Assembly (NCBI GenBank): GCA_965263345.1
Contig: CBDHHC010000024.1
Location: 310,001 to 374,000 of the forward strand
Direction of reading: 5' to 3'
DNA from: CBDHHC01 sp965263345
Lineage (GTDB): Bacteria; Pseudomonadota; Alphaproteobacteria; Rhizobiales; CBDHHC01
DNA length: 64,000 nt
Shown here: positions 1 to 8,741 of the stretch, one piece after another
Position numbering within the stretch: the stretch's first letter is position 1
Layout: each line of letters starts with the position of its first letter
Notes under the pieces: generated by a model
Seen by the model: the letters and a program-made list of their open reading frames with translations, nothing else
What the model was told of the DNA's origin: nothing
Database searches by the model: none
Made by a program: the position numbers and the translations under genes

Positions 1-107
1 TACACTTTGCAGTTAGGAAAATGTTCATAAAGTTTCTGGAAACATCTCTCATCTATCGATAAAGATCCTTGGTCTAGCAACACGACATTAGGTTCAGATT
101 GGTTCAT
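1..107 (-). CDS. 5' end of an unidentified protein (partial, runs off window)
   Basis: An ATG at 107 opens 35 codons without a stop down to the window edge. The visible start (MNQSEPNVVLLDQGSL) is a short polar lead into a beta-strand-like VVLLD segment. That resembles the start of D-2-hydroxyacid dehydrogenases of the glycerate dehydrogenase type, but the stretch is too short to decide. It lies 83 bases downstream of dctM on the same strand, so it may be the fourth gene of the TRAP operon and act on the imported substrate. The upstream GGGAT is only a weak ribosome-binding site. Confidence 0.4.
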   Translation of the reverse strand, partial: MNQSEPNVVLLDQGSLSIDERCFQKLYEHFPNCKV

Positions 108-190
108 GATACTATTATCCCAGTGCTATTTAATACAAAATTTAAGTAGTTAATTCTTCTATATCACATTAGCTATGAGATGAGTAAGGG

Positions 191-1582
191 TTATCCATAC
201 ACGAGTCGAGGCAACCATAATATCAGCTGCGGAAATATTATACACAATGCTAATCCAACAGCTTGCAAAAATAAAAACGGTAAGGCTGAACGGAAAATTG
301 TTGCCATACCAATTTCAGGAGGTGCTACACTTTTTAAATAGAAGAGGGCATAACCAAATGGAGGCGATAAGAAAGACATCTGCATGTTGACCATATAGAC
401 AACTCCAAACCATAACTGCAATGTTTCTCTTGCTTTGTCCGGATCTGTAATGCCAGCAGTTGGTCCATCAAAACCAAACAAACCATTAAATTCCATTTGT
501 AGCAGGATTGGCATAAAGATAGGAACTGCTAATAACAAGATACCTACCCAATCTAAAAACATACCAAGAATGACAAGAATTATCATCATTATTAGAAGTA
601 TTCCGTAAGGTCCAAAACCAGTGCTTGTCAAAAGATCTGAAACAAATTGCTGTCCTCCTTGAAGGACGTAAAACCCAACAAAAATACTTGCGCCAAAAAT
701 AATCCATAAAACCATAGCAGAGGATTTAAGGGTAGTTAAGGTTGCTTCTTGAACAGCAGCCCAACTCAATCTTCTATGCATAGCAGACACGAAGATTGCT
801 CCAAATGTTCCAAGTCCTGCTGCTTCCACGGGAGTGGCAATTCCAGCAAATATAACTCCAAGGATAAGCATGATGAGAAGAATAGGAGTTATAATTCCTT
901 TAATCAGAATAATCTTCTCATAAAAACTTATCCGTTCTTCAACAGGTAGTGCCGGACCTGCTTTTGGATCAATATAACATCTAATTGTAACATAGCTGAT
1001 ATATAGCCCTGACAATACTAAACCAGGAATAATAGCTCCAATAAACAGATCTCCAACAGATTGTTGCGCAATCACAGCAAATAATATTGCCAGAATAGAT
1101 GGTGGAATAAGAATACCTAGTGTTCCACCTGCAAGAATAGATCCGCATGCAAGTTCTGGATTATAGCCTCTTTTTAACATTGCTGGTAAGGCTAGGATTC
1201 CCATGGCAATTTCTGCAGCACCGATGACACCACACATTGCAGCTAAAATAGTTGATGAAAAGATTGTTGCAGATGCAAGCCCACCTCTTAAACCACCTAG
1301 AACTTTATAAGCAACATCAAAAAGGTCTTCTATAATTCCTGCGCGTTCCAACATTGCGGCCATAAAAATAAATAAGGGTATGGCAGAAAGTTGATAATCT
1401 GTCATAAAGGGAAATATTCTAGATGGCAGAATATTTAGTTCATTAACAGATCCAAATATAAAAAGAAAAATACACCCTAAACCCCCTGTTACAAAGCCTA
1501 GAGGTAATCCAGCCATTAACAGAATCGCAAGACTGCCAAACATTAGTATTGTCAGCCATGCGATATCAATTTCAATTCCCAC
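191..1582 (-). CDS. dctM: TRAP transporter large permease (DctM)
   Basis: The 463-residue, almost wholly hydrophobic protein has the DctM layout of about 12 membrane segments, with the family's GTLGILIPPSI and SPPFGYALFYLKSVAPPEI motifs. It forms the ion-coupled channel of a tripartite TRAP transporter that imports an organic acid delivered by the periplasmic DctP. The start is GTG at 1582, directly after the dctQ stop codon, with AAGGAG about 8 bases upstream inside dctQ, so the two are translationally coupled. The long loop with ...GFDGPTAGITDPDKARETL matches the large-DctM subgroup that pairs with long DctQ and DctP proteins. The substrate cannot be read from sequence. Confidence 0.93.
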   Translation of the reverse strand: MGIEIDIAWLTILMFGSLAILLMAGLPLGFVTGGLGCIFLFIFGSVNELNILPSRIFPFMTDYQLSAIPLFIFMAAMLERAGIIEDLFDVAYKVLGGLRGGLASATIFSSTILAAMCGVIGAAEIAMGILALPAMLKRGYNPELACGSILAGGTLGILIPPSILAILFAVIAQQSVGDLFIGAIIPGLVLSGLYISYVTIRCYIDPKAGPALPVEERISFYEKIILIKGIITPILLIMLILGVIFAGIATPVEAAGLGTFGAIFVSAMHRRLSWAAVQEATLTTLKSSAMVLWIIFGASIFVGFYVLQGGQQFVSDLLTSTGFGPYGILLIMMIILVILGMFLDWVGILLLAVPIFMPILLQMEFNGLFGFDGPTAGITDPDKARETLQLWFGVVYMVNMQMSFLSPPFGYALFYLKSVAPPEIGMATIFRSALPFLFLQAVGLALCIIFPQLILWLPRLVYG

Positions 1583-2770
1583 TTATCCAGACTCCTTTTG
1601 CCTTAAGTAAATTATGTCTCTCATTAACTTTGCCATTCCTTGGAGAAGTAGCAAAAAGGCACCGAGGACAATTGTTATTTTTACAGGCCAGTATTGTATC
1701 GCCCACTCTGTAAAAGATGTCTCCAAGACATCAAATGAATCTTTTGCAAATAAGAAACCTGTTACTAAAAGAGTGGTCGTGAATATAAAAAAGAAAATAG
1801 AAGTGACTAGATCAATTTTTGCCTTTGTTCGGGTTGAGAATTTTTCATATATGACATCTACTCGCACATGAGAGTCCTGATGATAAGCATAAGCACCTGT
1901 GAGCAGATATTGCATGCCAAACATTAGAAACATACTTTCATGAGCCCAATTGGTAGGTGAATTAAATACATAACGGGCAACAACTTCATAGTAATATACG
2001 AAAACAGCAATAATCACCCAATAAGAAACAAAGTTCCCAGACCAATAACTAATTTTCTCAATCAGATGAATTGTAGGTGATGTGATTTGCGCACGTTCAT
2101 CTTTCTTGGCGCCGCGTTCCATCACAATAAACTCTTTTGAAGTATCTATTACAGATTCAGTTTTGAGGCACCTTCTAACAAAGGCGGGAATTAACAAAGC
2201 ATCAATTATGAGCAGGGTGACTATAATTGCAAACATACCCCCTGATAATGCGCGCCATTTGTCATAGACGAGATTGACTTTTTCAGCCTCTTTTTTCGCG
2301 AGGGTTAATTTCTTTTTCGCTTTCTCAAGTCGTTCCTTAGCGCCACTTCTACCTCTTTGAATATTTTTTGTTTCTTTTTTTACACTGAACTCAGCAATTT
2401 TAATTTGATTTGCATAATCTGATACAGCATTTCTCGATGTTACACTTTGTGTGTTTCCATAAAGAATAGAGACAAACAAGAGGATGTAAATAAATCCAGT
2501 GAGATAACTTTTAAGGTAGAAACGGTGTAAGCCAGTAAAACCTCCCCAAAACCAAAGTAGATATGCGGCACCATTGGACACAGGTTGGCGTATGTTACCA
2601 TTCCTTTTTTTATTTTGTTCAATAATGTATATTGCAACTAATGGAAAAATAATTAATCCAGACCAATACATCACATGGGGAAGAACAAAATTTAAACTAG
2701 GTAATCGGACCCATTCAGGTAGCAAAACCTGAAAAATTCCAGCTAGAGAACTTAAAAGAGTCTCAATCAA
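1583..2770 (-). CDS. dctQ: TRAP small permease (DctQ) with N-terminal TM2-like domain and coiled coil
   Basis: At 395 residues this is more than twice the usual DctQ length (about 160-200). The C-terminal third (about 225-395) is an ordinary four-helix DctQ domain with ...SPTNWAHESMFLMFGMQYLL and a HQDSHVRVDV motif. The N-terminal part has a membrane segment (about 30-50), then a TM2-type hairpin with the signature GLHRFYLKSYLTG at about 79-91, then a Lys/Glu-rich probable coiled coil (about 115-165) and another membrane helix (about 175-195). The TM2 family assignment comes from the G-x-HRFYL motif. Coupled tightly to dctM and following dctP, so it still serves a TRAP transporter. What the extra domain does is unknown. 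Confidence 0.85.
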   Translation of the reverse strand: MIETLLSSLAGIFQVLLPEWVRLPSLNFVLPHVMYWSGLIIFPLVAIYIIEQNKKRNGNIRQPVSNGAAYLLWFWGGFTGLHRFYLKSYLTGFIYILLFVSILYGNTQSVTSRNAVSDYANQIKIAEFSVKKETKNIQRGRSGAKERLEKAKKKLTLAKKEAEKVNLVYDKWRALSGGMFAIIVTLLIIDALLIPAFVRRCLKTESVIDTSKEFIVMERGAKKDERAQITSPTIHLIEKISYWSGNFVSYWVIIAVFVYYYEVVARYVFNSPTNWAHESMFLMFGMQYLLTGAYAYHQDSHVRVDVIYEKFSTRTKAKIDLVTSIFFFIFTTTLLVTGFLFAKDSFDVLETSFTEWAIQYWPVKITIVLGAFLLLLQGMAKLMRDIIYLRQKESG

Positions 2771-2809
2771 TTTTGTATACTCTCTGATGAAATGAAAATT
2801 TTTTATCTA

Positions 2810-2832
2810 CTTGGGCGTATCTGACGCCCAAG
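2810..2832 (-). other. Intercistronic hairpin between dctP and dctQ
   Basis: A perfect 9-bp inverted repeat, CTTGGGCGT and ACGCCCAAG, is separated by 5 bases. It sits in the 94-base gap after the dctP stop on the transcribed (minus) strand. No clean run of T follows, so it is more likely a 3'-end stabiliser or partial attenuator than a full terminator. Such elements commonly raise binding-protein mRNA relative to permease mRNA. That role is inferred. Confidence 0.6.
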
Positions 2833-2864
2833 CTATTGTTATTAAATTTTGATAATGAGCTTAT

Positions 2865-4025
2865 TTAGCTCCATTTCAATTTTTGTCCTTTTATCTGGTC
2901 TGATGTTACATAACCAAGGCTACCTGACATCATATAATCGAGTTGAACTTTAAAGATCTGGGCTGCATCTTTATCTTTATTCGCCCAAGCAAACCAACGT
3001 GGTACCGCTAGTTTGGTAAAGGCTTCCACATCTTCTTGTGAAAGACGTGTTACGGTTGTTCCAGCAGCTTCAAATTTCTTCCATGCATCCTGATCTGCTT
3101 TTTGAATTCCAGCATGGTGAATGTTAGAATAAACAGCAACTTCAGCTTCAACAAATTGTTTCATTTTTGGAGACAGTGCATTCCAATGCTTCATGCCAAC
3201 AGTGAGATCCATAACATCAACCGGTTGATAAAGTGACATAAATCCTGGAGGACCCATTGAGATATATTTTGTTGCTTTATGGAAGCCTAATGCATAGTTT
3301 ATCGCGGGTCCTACATAATCAGCAACATCAATTGTTCCTTTATCTAACGCCGGAAAAATTTCAGAGCCTGGCAATAATGTAGTTTTCGCGCCAGCTGCTT
3401 GGAAGACTTCTGCAACCATACCACCAGGTAAGCGCATTTTACGCCCTTTGAAATCATCAATCGATAGAATAGGGACTTTAGAGTGAATGATATTGGGACC
3501 ATGATGAATATGTCCAACATAATACATATCAAATTTCGCAAAGAGCTTACGTGCCATTTCACGTCCGCCCAAAGAATAGAAAAAGACATCCCATTCATGC
3601 GGGTTTCGCATACTCAATGGATAAGAACTTAAAAATACAGCTGCTGGCATACGACCAGCCCAATAAAGTGTAAATGGATTCATTGCTTCAATGACACCAT
3701 TTTTTACAGCATCAAAAAGTTGGAAATCACCAACCACATCTTTAGCTCCAAATGGTTTGAAAGCTAGTTCTCCACCTGTTCGTTCTATGATTGTGGCACA
3801 CCATTTTTTAAAAATATCTAGACCTATACCACCAGGCCAAGATGTTTGGATTCTCCAAGTCGTGGTTTTAGCAGCTTTAGCATCACTGATAAATGGTTTT
3901 GCTAGCGTACCAGCAGCAGCAACCGTTCCAGTCGCAAGGGCTGTTTTTTTTAGGAATTGCCTTCGGGAATTATTTTTAGTCATAGGTTTTTCGGATGATA
4001 TCTTCTTGTCGTCTGTTGTGCTCAT
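2865..4025 (-). CDS. dctP: TRAP transporter substrate-binding protein (DctP), Tat-exported
   Basis: The 386-residue periplasmic binding protein carries a twin-arginine signal (NSRRQFLKKTALATG, about residues 19-33) followed by a hydrophobic stretch and an Ala-rich cleavage region. The mature part has DctP-family features: TTTWRIQTSWPGGIG at its start, the conserved GRKMRLPGGMVAEVFQAAGA around 190-210, and DVADYVGPAINYALGFHK, the ligand-proximal segment of the larger TakP/mannitol-chloroaromatic-like group. The start at 4025 is supported by GGGAGGA about 8 bases upstream; an internal Met at residue 15 also precedes the Arg pair. It heads the dctPQM operon. Substrate unknown; 2-oxo acids are one possibility for this subgroup. 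Confidence 0.92.
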   Translation of the reverse strand: MSTTDDKKISSEKPMTKNNSRRQFLKKTALATGTVAAAGTLAKPFISDAKAAKTTTWRIQTSWPGGIGLDIFKKWCATIIERTGGELAFKPFGAKDVVGDFQLFDAVKNGVIEAMNPFTLYWAGRMPAAVFLSSYPLSMRNPHEWDVFFYSLGGREMARKLFAKFDMYYVGHIHHGPNIIHSKVPILSIDDFKGRKMRLPGGMVAEVFQAAGAKTTLLPGSEIFPALDKGTIDVADYVGPAINYALGFHKATKYISMGPPGFMSLYQPVDVMDLTVGMKHWNALSPKMKQFVEAEVAVYSNIHHAGIQKADQDAWKKFEAAGTTVTRLSQEDVEAFTKLAVPRWFAWANKDKDAAQIFKVQLDYMMSGSLGYVTSDQIKGQKLKWS

Positions 4026-4432
4026 TAGGTTTCCTCCCTAGATATGAACGCTGATGCTCAGCCGGTCAGGAAGCTTTTTGAGTTGGTACAGATAACGTTT
4101 TTTATTGTTATTAGAGTTATTGCCAGCCACCCTAACGGCATATTCTTTCTATACTTACGATATGCAAATTCTTTCATTGCAAATGGCAATGGCTGCAAAT
4201 ATCTAGTTCACATAATCAGTGAAAAGTCAGGTATTAACAAGTACGACATTAGGTTTAATTCTAATTGCAAGTATTGGCTTATAAAACGATATCTCTTAAT
4301 TTTTTAATATTCATACATGTGATTAATACAATCATAGAGTATTAGTTTGAACCTTTTCCATCATTGCCTCGACGAATTGCTATCCTAAATATTTCGTTAT
4401 CAATTCTTAAATATAAAAAGGATACATAGTTT
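4026..4432. other. Intergenic region, divergent promoters
   Basis: About 400 AT-rich bases lie between the leftward TRAP operon and the rightward gene at 4433. They must hold the dctP promoter. An 87-codon frame at 4044-4307 (+) lacks a convincing ribosome-binding site and has no protein-like pattern, so it is not called. No operator could be recognised. Confidence 0.5.
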
Positions 4433-4945
4433 ATGAAACGTTTATCATTTGTTGAGACCATTGCTTTATTTTTCGCAGGTATCGCAGGTTTGGCGTCTGC
4501 TGTCCAAGCCTATATATCTTTTGAAACCAGAGGAGAGGTCTCACGTGCTATTGTCTTCGCAGAACGGCTTGATGCATGTTCTCAAGTCCTGGCTGTAATT
4601 GACCCTTTTATTCGGAAAGCAAGTACAGAAGCTCGAGACACACTTGTTCGAGGTCCTAAAGCAGATAGATATTCTTTACCAAGATATTATTATAAACTGT
4701 CCTCAGGTAACCAGGCTTTTGAAGCAAAACATGGCCCATCAGTTGAAAAGTGGCGTGTTTCTTCAGCAGCATTTTTGATTGTTAATCCACAAAATGCGCA
4801 TGAAGTTATTAAATATTTTGATAAGATCATTACTCGCGAAATAGAAGAGGGTAAATTCATGAGCCAAGTTGAATTGATTAAATGGCTTGAGAATTTAGAT
4901 AATCAGTCTCAAAAACTATTTAAAGTTTGTAGAAATCTTATTTAG
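4433..4945 (+). CDS. Hypothetical membrane-anchored protein
   Basis: I do not recognise a family. The 170-residue product has one N-terminal membrane helix (ETIALFFAGIAGLASAVQAYI, about 8-28), which could also act as an uncleaved signal anchor. A mostly helical soluble domain follows with three cysteines (C48 in the first helix after the anchor, C166 near the end). A ribosome-binding site (AAGGAT) lies about 9 bases before ATG, supporting translation. It stands alone between divergent TRAP genes and hglS, so context says little. Likely real on length, start signal and composition. Confidence 0.65.
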   Translation: MKRLSFVETIALFFAGIAGLASAVQAYISFETRGEVSRAIVFAERLDACSQVLAVIDPFIRKASTEARDTLVRGPKADRYSLPRYYYKLSSGNQAFEAKHGPSVEKWRVSSAAFLIVNPQNAHEVIKYFDKIITREIEEGKFMSQVELIKWLENLDNQSQKLFKVCRNLI

Positions 4946-5155
4946 TAAAAAAAACAAAAACTTGTATTCTCAATCAAATAGAAAAGAAGTTTTTTTGAAG
5001 CCGCTATAACTTATGCATTTCTATGCGCATAATATATATTATGTTAAATAAAATATATTGATCCATTAAGTTCAGAATATACCAATTGTCATATTTATGA
5101 CAGACTTCATAATTGATATCTTCTATTCTCTCATTTCATTTAGAGGTCTTATTCA

Positions 5156-6538
5156 ATGTCAAATAAAATGCATCCTGATAATATACGCACTCTATTTTCA
5201 AGAGCTATGTCAGATATGTATCGTAAAGAAGTCCCTCAGTATGGAGACCTTTTAAAACTCGTAAAAGATGTCAATATTGAGGTGTTCAGTACAGATCCAC
5301 AACTTAAAAAGCAAATGGAAGATGCGGATGAGTTAGAGCGACTGGATATTGAACGACATGGTGCTATTCGCCTTGGCACAGATAAAGAGTTATTTAATAT
5401 ACGTCGCATGTTTCATGTCATGGGTATGTCTCCTGTTGGCTATTATGATCTTTCTGTTGCAGGTCTTCCAGTGCATTCTACGGCATTTCGTCCGATCAGT
5501 CATAACGCCTTATCGCGGAATCCATTTCGTGTGTTCACATCATTAATCCGCCTTGAATTGCTTGAAGATCAAAATCTGGCAAATGAAGCGTCTGAAATTC
5601 TAAGTCAGAGAAACATTATTACAAACCGTGCAATTGAATTGATTAATATTGCCGAAGATCAAAATGGTTTAGCAGATGATGAGGCACAAGAGTTTGTCAA
5701 TGAGGCTCTCGAAACATTTCGCTGGCATTCAGAGGCGACAGTAACACTTGAGACTTATCAGCGATTACATGATGCTCATCGTCTTATAGCAGATGTCGTT
5801 AGTTTTCGTGGACCTCATATTAATCATCTTACACCAAGAACTCTCGATATTGATGCAGTACAAAAATTAATGCCAGAACGCGGGATCACGCCAAAGGCCA
5901 TTATTGAAGGACCTCCTTATCGCAAGGCCAATATACTTTTGCGTCAAACATCCTTTAAGGCTTTACAGGAAAAGATCTCCTATAAAAATAATCATCAAAA
6001 TATTGAAGGATCCCATACCGCTCGTTTTGGAGAAATTGAACAACGCGGCATTGCGCTTAAACCCAAAGGACGAACTCTTTACGATGAATGCCTAAGCAAA
6101 ACGCGCAAAGATATTTCTGTTGGTCCTCAAGGAGAAGGTGCAGATCTCTATATGCAGACACTGTCGACTATGTTCAATGCCTTTCCAGATGATTATAATA
6201 AATTGCGCAAAGAAGACTTAGCTTATTTTCGTTATAGATCTCTGAGGAAACCTAATAGTGATTATAAAGCAAGCCACATAGATGAACTGATAGAAAATGA
6301 ATATCTTACCGCTGATCCACAAACATATGAAGATTTCTTGCCTGTTTCAGCTGCCGGGATATTCCAGTCTAATTTAGGGTCAGATGAACAGTCAAACTAT
6401 TCTCAAAAAGCAAATCAAAAGGCATTCGAAAAAGCTCTTGGTGTACCGATTATTAGCGAACTCAGCCTGTATGAAAACACAGAGCGTGAGAGTTTAAAAG
6501 CTGCCCTGATAGACCTTGACCAAAATCATCTTTTATAA
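5156..6538 (+). CDS. hglS: 2-oxoadipate dioxygenase/decarboxylase (HglS, YdcJ, DUF1338 family)
   Basis: The enzyme converts 2-oxoadipate to D-2-hydroxyglutarate and CO2 with O2 and Fe(II) (EC 1.13.11.93), a late step of lysine catabolism via aminoadipate. Length (460) and whole-protein pattern fit the DUF1338/YdcJ family: RHGAIRLGT, FRPISHNALSRNPFRVFTSL, NHLTPRTLDID and ARFGEIEQRG. The metal ligands described for Pseudomonas HglS (His70, His226, Glu294) and the substrate Arg74 correspond here to H68, H224, E293 and R72 by spacing, so an active enzyme is expected. A moderate AGAGG lies 10 bases before ATG. No other lysine-catabolic gene is adjacent. Confidence 0.88.
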   Translation: MSNKMHPDNIRTLFSRAMSDMYRKEVPQYGDLLKLVKDVNIEVFSTDPQLKKQMEDADELERLDIERHGAIRLGTDKELFNIRRMFHVMGMSPVGYYDLSVAGLPVHSTAFRPISHNALSRNPFRVFTSLIRLELLEDQNLANEASEILSQRNIITNRAIELINIAEDQNGLADDEAQEFVNEALETFRWHSEATVTLETYQRLHDAHRLIADVVSFRGPHINHLTPRTLDIDAVQKLMPERGITPKAIIEGPPYRKANILLRQTSFKALQEKISYKNNHQNIEGSHTARFGEIEQRGIALKPKGRTLYDECLSKTRKDISVGPQGEGADLYMQTLSTMFNAFPDDYNKLRKEDLAYFRYRSLRKPNSDYKASHIDELIENEYLTADPQTYEDFLPVSAAGIFQSNLGSDEQSNYSQKANQKAFEKALGVPIISELSLYENTERESLKAALIDLDQNHLL

Positions 6539-6674
6539 AAAATATGATTACAAGACCCGCAAATATTGCTTCAGCCTCTATCGAAGGTCGTATGCTCCCT
6601 CATCTTGCTTATGATTTATCATGATTGTATGCTCCGTTAAAATTGAGTTTTAGAGACAGAAATAGAGGTAAAAA

Positions 6675-7301
6675 ATGGCGGAAACTATAGAGTATTATTA
6701 TTCATATCTCTCTCCTTTTGCTTATTTGGGTTTCGATTTATTTCTTAAGCTTGCTGACAAATATCAATTCAATATCAAGTATCGTCCAATGAAACTGATG
6801 CAGGTTTTTGAGAACACAGGAGGAGTTCCTCTTGCGAAAAGACATCCTTCGCGTGTCGCCATCCGGAATATGGATTTAAAACGTTGGCGTGAGAAACGTA
6901 AGGTACCCGTTACCCTTCAACCAAAGTATTTTCCAATAAACCCAGAATTGGCTGATTGCGCTGGTATTTCAATTCTCAATCTAGGCGGCGATATCCAATT
7001 ATATTCATCTCTTGCTCATAAAGCGATCTGGACGGATGATAAGGATATTTCCGATGAAACGGTTGTTATAGATCTTATTCAAGCAGCAGGCCATCACCCA
7101 CAACAGGTGTTAGATGGTCTTGAGGCTGCCAGACAGGTTTATGAAGACAATACGAATCTAGCTATTAAATCAAACGTCTTTGGCTCTCCAACTTATATTT
7201 TAAATGGCGAACTCTTTTTTGGCCAAGATCGTATTGAGCTTTTAGAAGATGCGCTTTCATCCGGCCGACCTCCATATTCTTCGGACTTATCAGAAAGCTA
7301 A
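6675..7301 (+). CDS. 2-hydroxychromene-2-carboxylate isomerase family protein (DsbA fold)
   Basis: The 208-residue protein opens with IEYYYSYLSPFAYLG, the hallmark of the NahD/GST-kappa branch of the thioredoxin fold, where Ser (here in the SYLSP loop) replaces the redox CxxC. It retains the NVFGSPTYILNGELFFGQDRIELLE segment with the cis-Pro (SP) of the fold. The family isomerises 2-hydroxychromene-2-carboxylate with glutathione in aromatic degradation, but most genomic members have no proven substrate. It is the first gene of a likely three-gene run with the DsbA-like and GST genes, suggesting a glutathione-linked role. AGAGGT lies just before ATG. Confidence 0.82.
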   Translation: MAETIEYYYSYLSPFAYLGFDLFLKLADKYQFNIKYRPMKLMQVFENTGGVPLAKRHPSRVAIRNMDLKRWREKRKVPVTLQPKYFPINPELADCAGISILNLGGDIQLYSSLAHKAIWTDDKDISDETVVIDLIQAAGHHPQQVLDGLEAARQVYEDNTNLAIKSNVFGSPTYILNGELFFGQDRIELLEDALSSGRPPYSSDLSES

Positions 7302-7305
7302 GATC

Positions 7306-7956
7306 ATGACACAAGATATTACGCCAATCAAAGTTGAAGTCATATCAGATTTCATTTGTCCTTGGTGTTTCATTGCTGAGCGTCGTTTAAAGCAAGCTGC
7401 AAAAGACGCGGGCCTTTCAGTAGCTCTTTCTTATCGCCCATTTGAGTTAAATCCAGAGATGCCCACTGAAGGCATTTCACGTAAAACCTATCGTAGTCGC
7501 AAATTTGGAACCTGGGAACGGTCCCTTCAACTGGATCAGCACACACAACAAGCTTCTAAAGATGATCCTCTCACGATCAATTATGACAAAATGCTTGTGA
7601 CACCAAACAGTCGTAAAGCGCATCGGTTGGTTCTCTACTTTAAAAATAATAAATCAGACAAAGAAGAAGCAGTTTCTGATGCGATTTTTGAGGCTTATTT
7701 CACTCATGGCAAAGATATAGGCAAGACAGAAATTTTATCACAACTGGCGTCTCAATTTGGTTTTGAACAAGATGAAATAACATCATATCTCGATAGTCAT
7801 ATAGGTGTTGATATCATCATTCAAGAAGAAACAGAAATCGTTCAAACTGGTGTTCAAGGTGTTCCTGAATTTCGTATCGGGCAGCTCCGGATGAGTGGTT
7901 CTCAACCAAAATCAATTATGATATCTTTTCTTGAACAAGCAAAATCAGAACAATAA
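7306..7956 (+). CDS. DsbA family oxidoreductase (FrnE-like)
   Basis: The 216-residue cytoplasmic protein has the FrnE-type start IKVEVISDFICPWCFIAERRL with an intact CPWC active site at about residues 20-23. It also has the family's GVQGVPEFRI cis-Pro loop near 190. FrnE proteins are DsbA-fold disulfide oxidoreductases or isomerases associated with polyketide or stress functions. An in-frame codon at 7249 would extend it into the upstream gene, but ATG at 7306, 4 bases after the preceding stop, fits homologue length. No signal peptide. The tight spacing to both neighbours implies an operon. Confidence 0.87.
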   Translation: MTQDITPIKVEVISDFICPWCFIAERRLKQAAKDAGLSVALSYRPFELNPEMPTEGISRKTYRSRKFGTWERSLQLDQHTQQASKDDPLTINYDKMLVTPNSRKAHRLVLYFKNNKSDKEEAVSDAIFEAYFTHGKDIGKTEILSQLASQFGFEQDEITSYLDSHIGVDIIIQEETEIVQTGVQGVPEFRIGQLRMSGSQPKSIMISFLEQAKSEQ

Positions 7957-7971
7957 ATAAAAGGGCCTTTG

Positions 7972-8601
7972 ATGATAAAACTCTATTCTTGGGTTACTCC
8001 TAATGGTCGAAAGGTGTCCATTGCTCTTGAAGAAATGGACTTAGACTATGAGGCCATTGCCATAGATATTACCAAAGGAGATCAATTCTCTCCTGAATTT
8101 CTAAAAATCAACCCAAATAATAAAATTCCAGCACTTCAAGATGGCGACCTCACGCTTTTTGAATCAGGAGCCATTCTTCTGTATTTAGCTCAAAAAACAA
8201 ACAGTTTCATGCCAACCTATGGCAGTGATCAATATTGGTCGATGATGCAATGGCTGATGTGGCAGATGGGTGGTTTTGGACCGATGCTCGGCCAGGCCCA
8301 TCATTTCCTACATTATAACAGAGGCAAATCCATTTATTCAGAACACCGTTATCATAATGAAACCAAAAGACTTTACGGTGTTCTTGATAAACATCTTACA
8401 GACAATGAATTTCTTATCGACACTCTGACCATTGCAGACTTTGCCATTTGGCCATGGGTTTCAAGATTTCAGTATCAAAAAATAGATTTAAATGAATATC
8501 CGGCTGTAAAACGATATTATCTGCAACTTGCTCAGCGCCCTGCTTTCATCCGTGGTTATGCCCAACCACTCGATACGGACCCTATTCCAATACCAGACTA
8601 A
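7972..8601 (+). CDS. Glutathione S-transferase (YfcG/YghU-like, nu class)
   Basis: The N-terminal thioredoxin-like half contains LYSWVTPNGRKVSIALEE, the T-x-NGRKVSI motif of nu-class GSTs, which reduce disulfides using two bound glutathiones. NNKIPALQDGD with the cis-Pro and the glutathione-binding FESGAILLYLA follow. The helical C-terminal half has the TIADFAIWPW motif. TTG at 7969 and ATG at 7972 are adjacent candidates; ATG is chosen, with AAGGG upstream. It starts 15 bases after the FrnE-like gene, forming a small thiol-metabolism operon. The physiological substrate is unknown. Confidence 0.9.
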   Translation: MIKLYSWVTPNGRKVSIALEEMDLDYEAIAIDITKGDQFSPEFLKINPNNKIPALQDGDLTLFESGAILLYLAQKTNSFMPTYGSDQYWSMMQWLMWQMGGFGPMLGQAHHFLHYNRGKSIYSEHRYHNETKRLYGVLDKHLTDNEFLIDTLTIADFAIWPWVSRFQYQKIDLNEYPAVKRYYLQLAQRPAFIRGYAQPLDTDPIPIPD

Positions 8602-8657
8602 ATTTCATGGGATTAATAAGCTAAGAATACCCAGCTCTCTCGAATATGACATAAATA

Positions 8658-8735
8658 TAGCACAGCACCGTTACGGTATCAAGGACTTATTTCCTAAATA
8701 TTTTCTTAAGATATTTTTATAGTTGATAAAGAATT
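8658..8735 (+). repeat. Dispersed intergenic repeat, copy 1
   Basis: The core ACCGTTACGGTATCAAGGAC, a short dyad (ACCGT/ACGGT) followed by TCAAGGACTT, recurs at 10449-10530 in the same orientation, with further partly conserved flanks (TTCCT.., TTGAT.AAG). The two copies flank vapBC and the SGNH hydrolase as direct repeats. Confidence 0.6.
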
Positions 8736-8741
8736 AAAGTG

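Noticed and set aside
4044..4307. 87-codon open frame in the dctP upstream region
   Set aside because: No ribosome-binding site and no protein-like pattern; it occupies a divergent promoter region.
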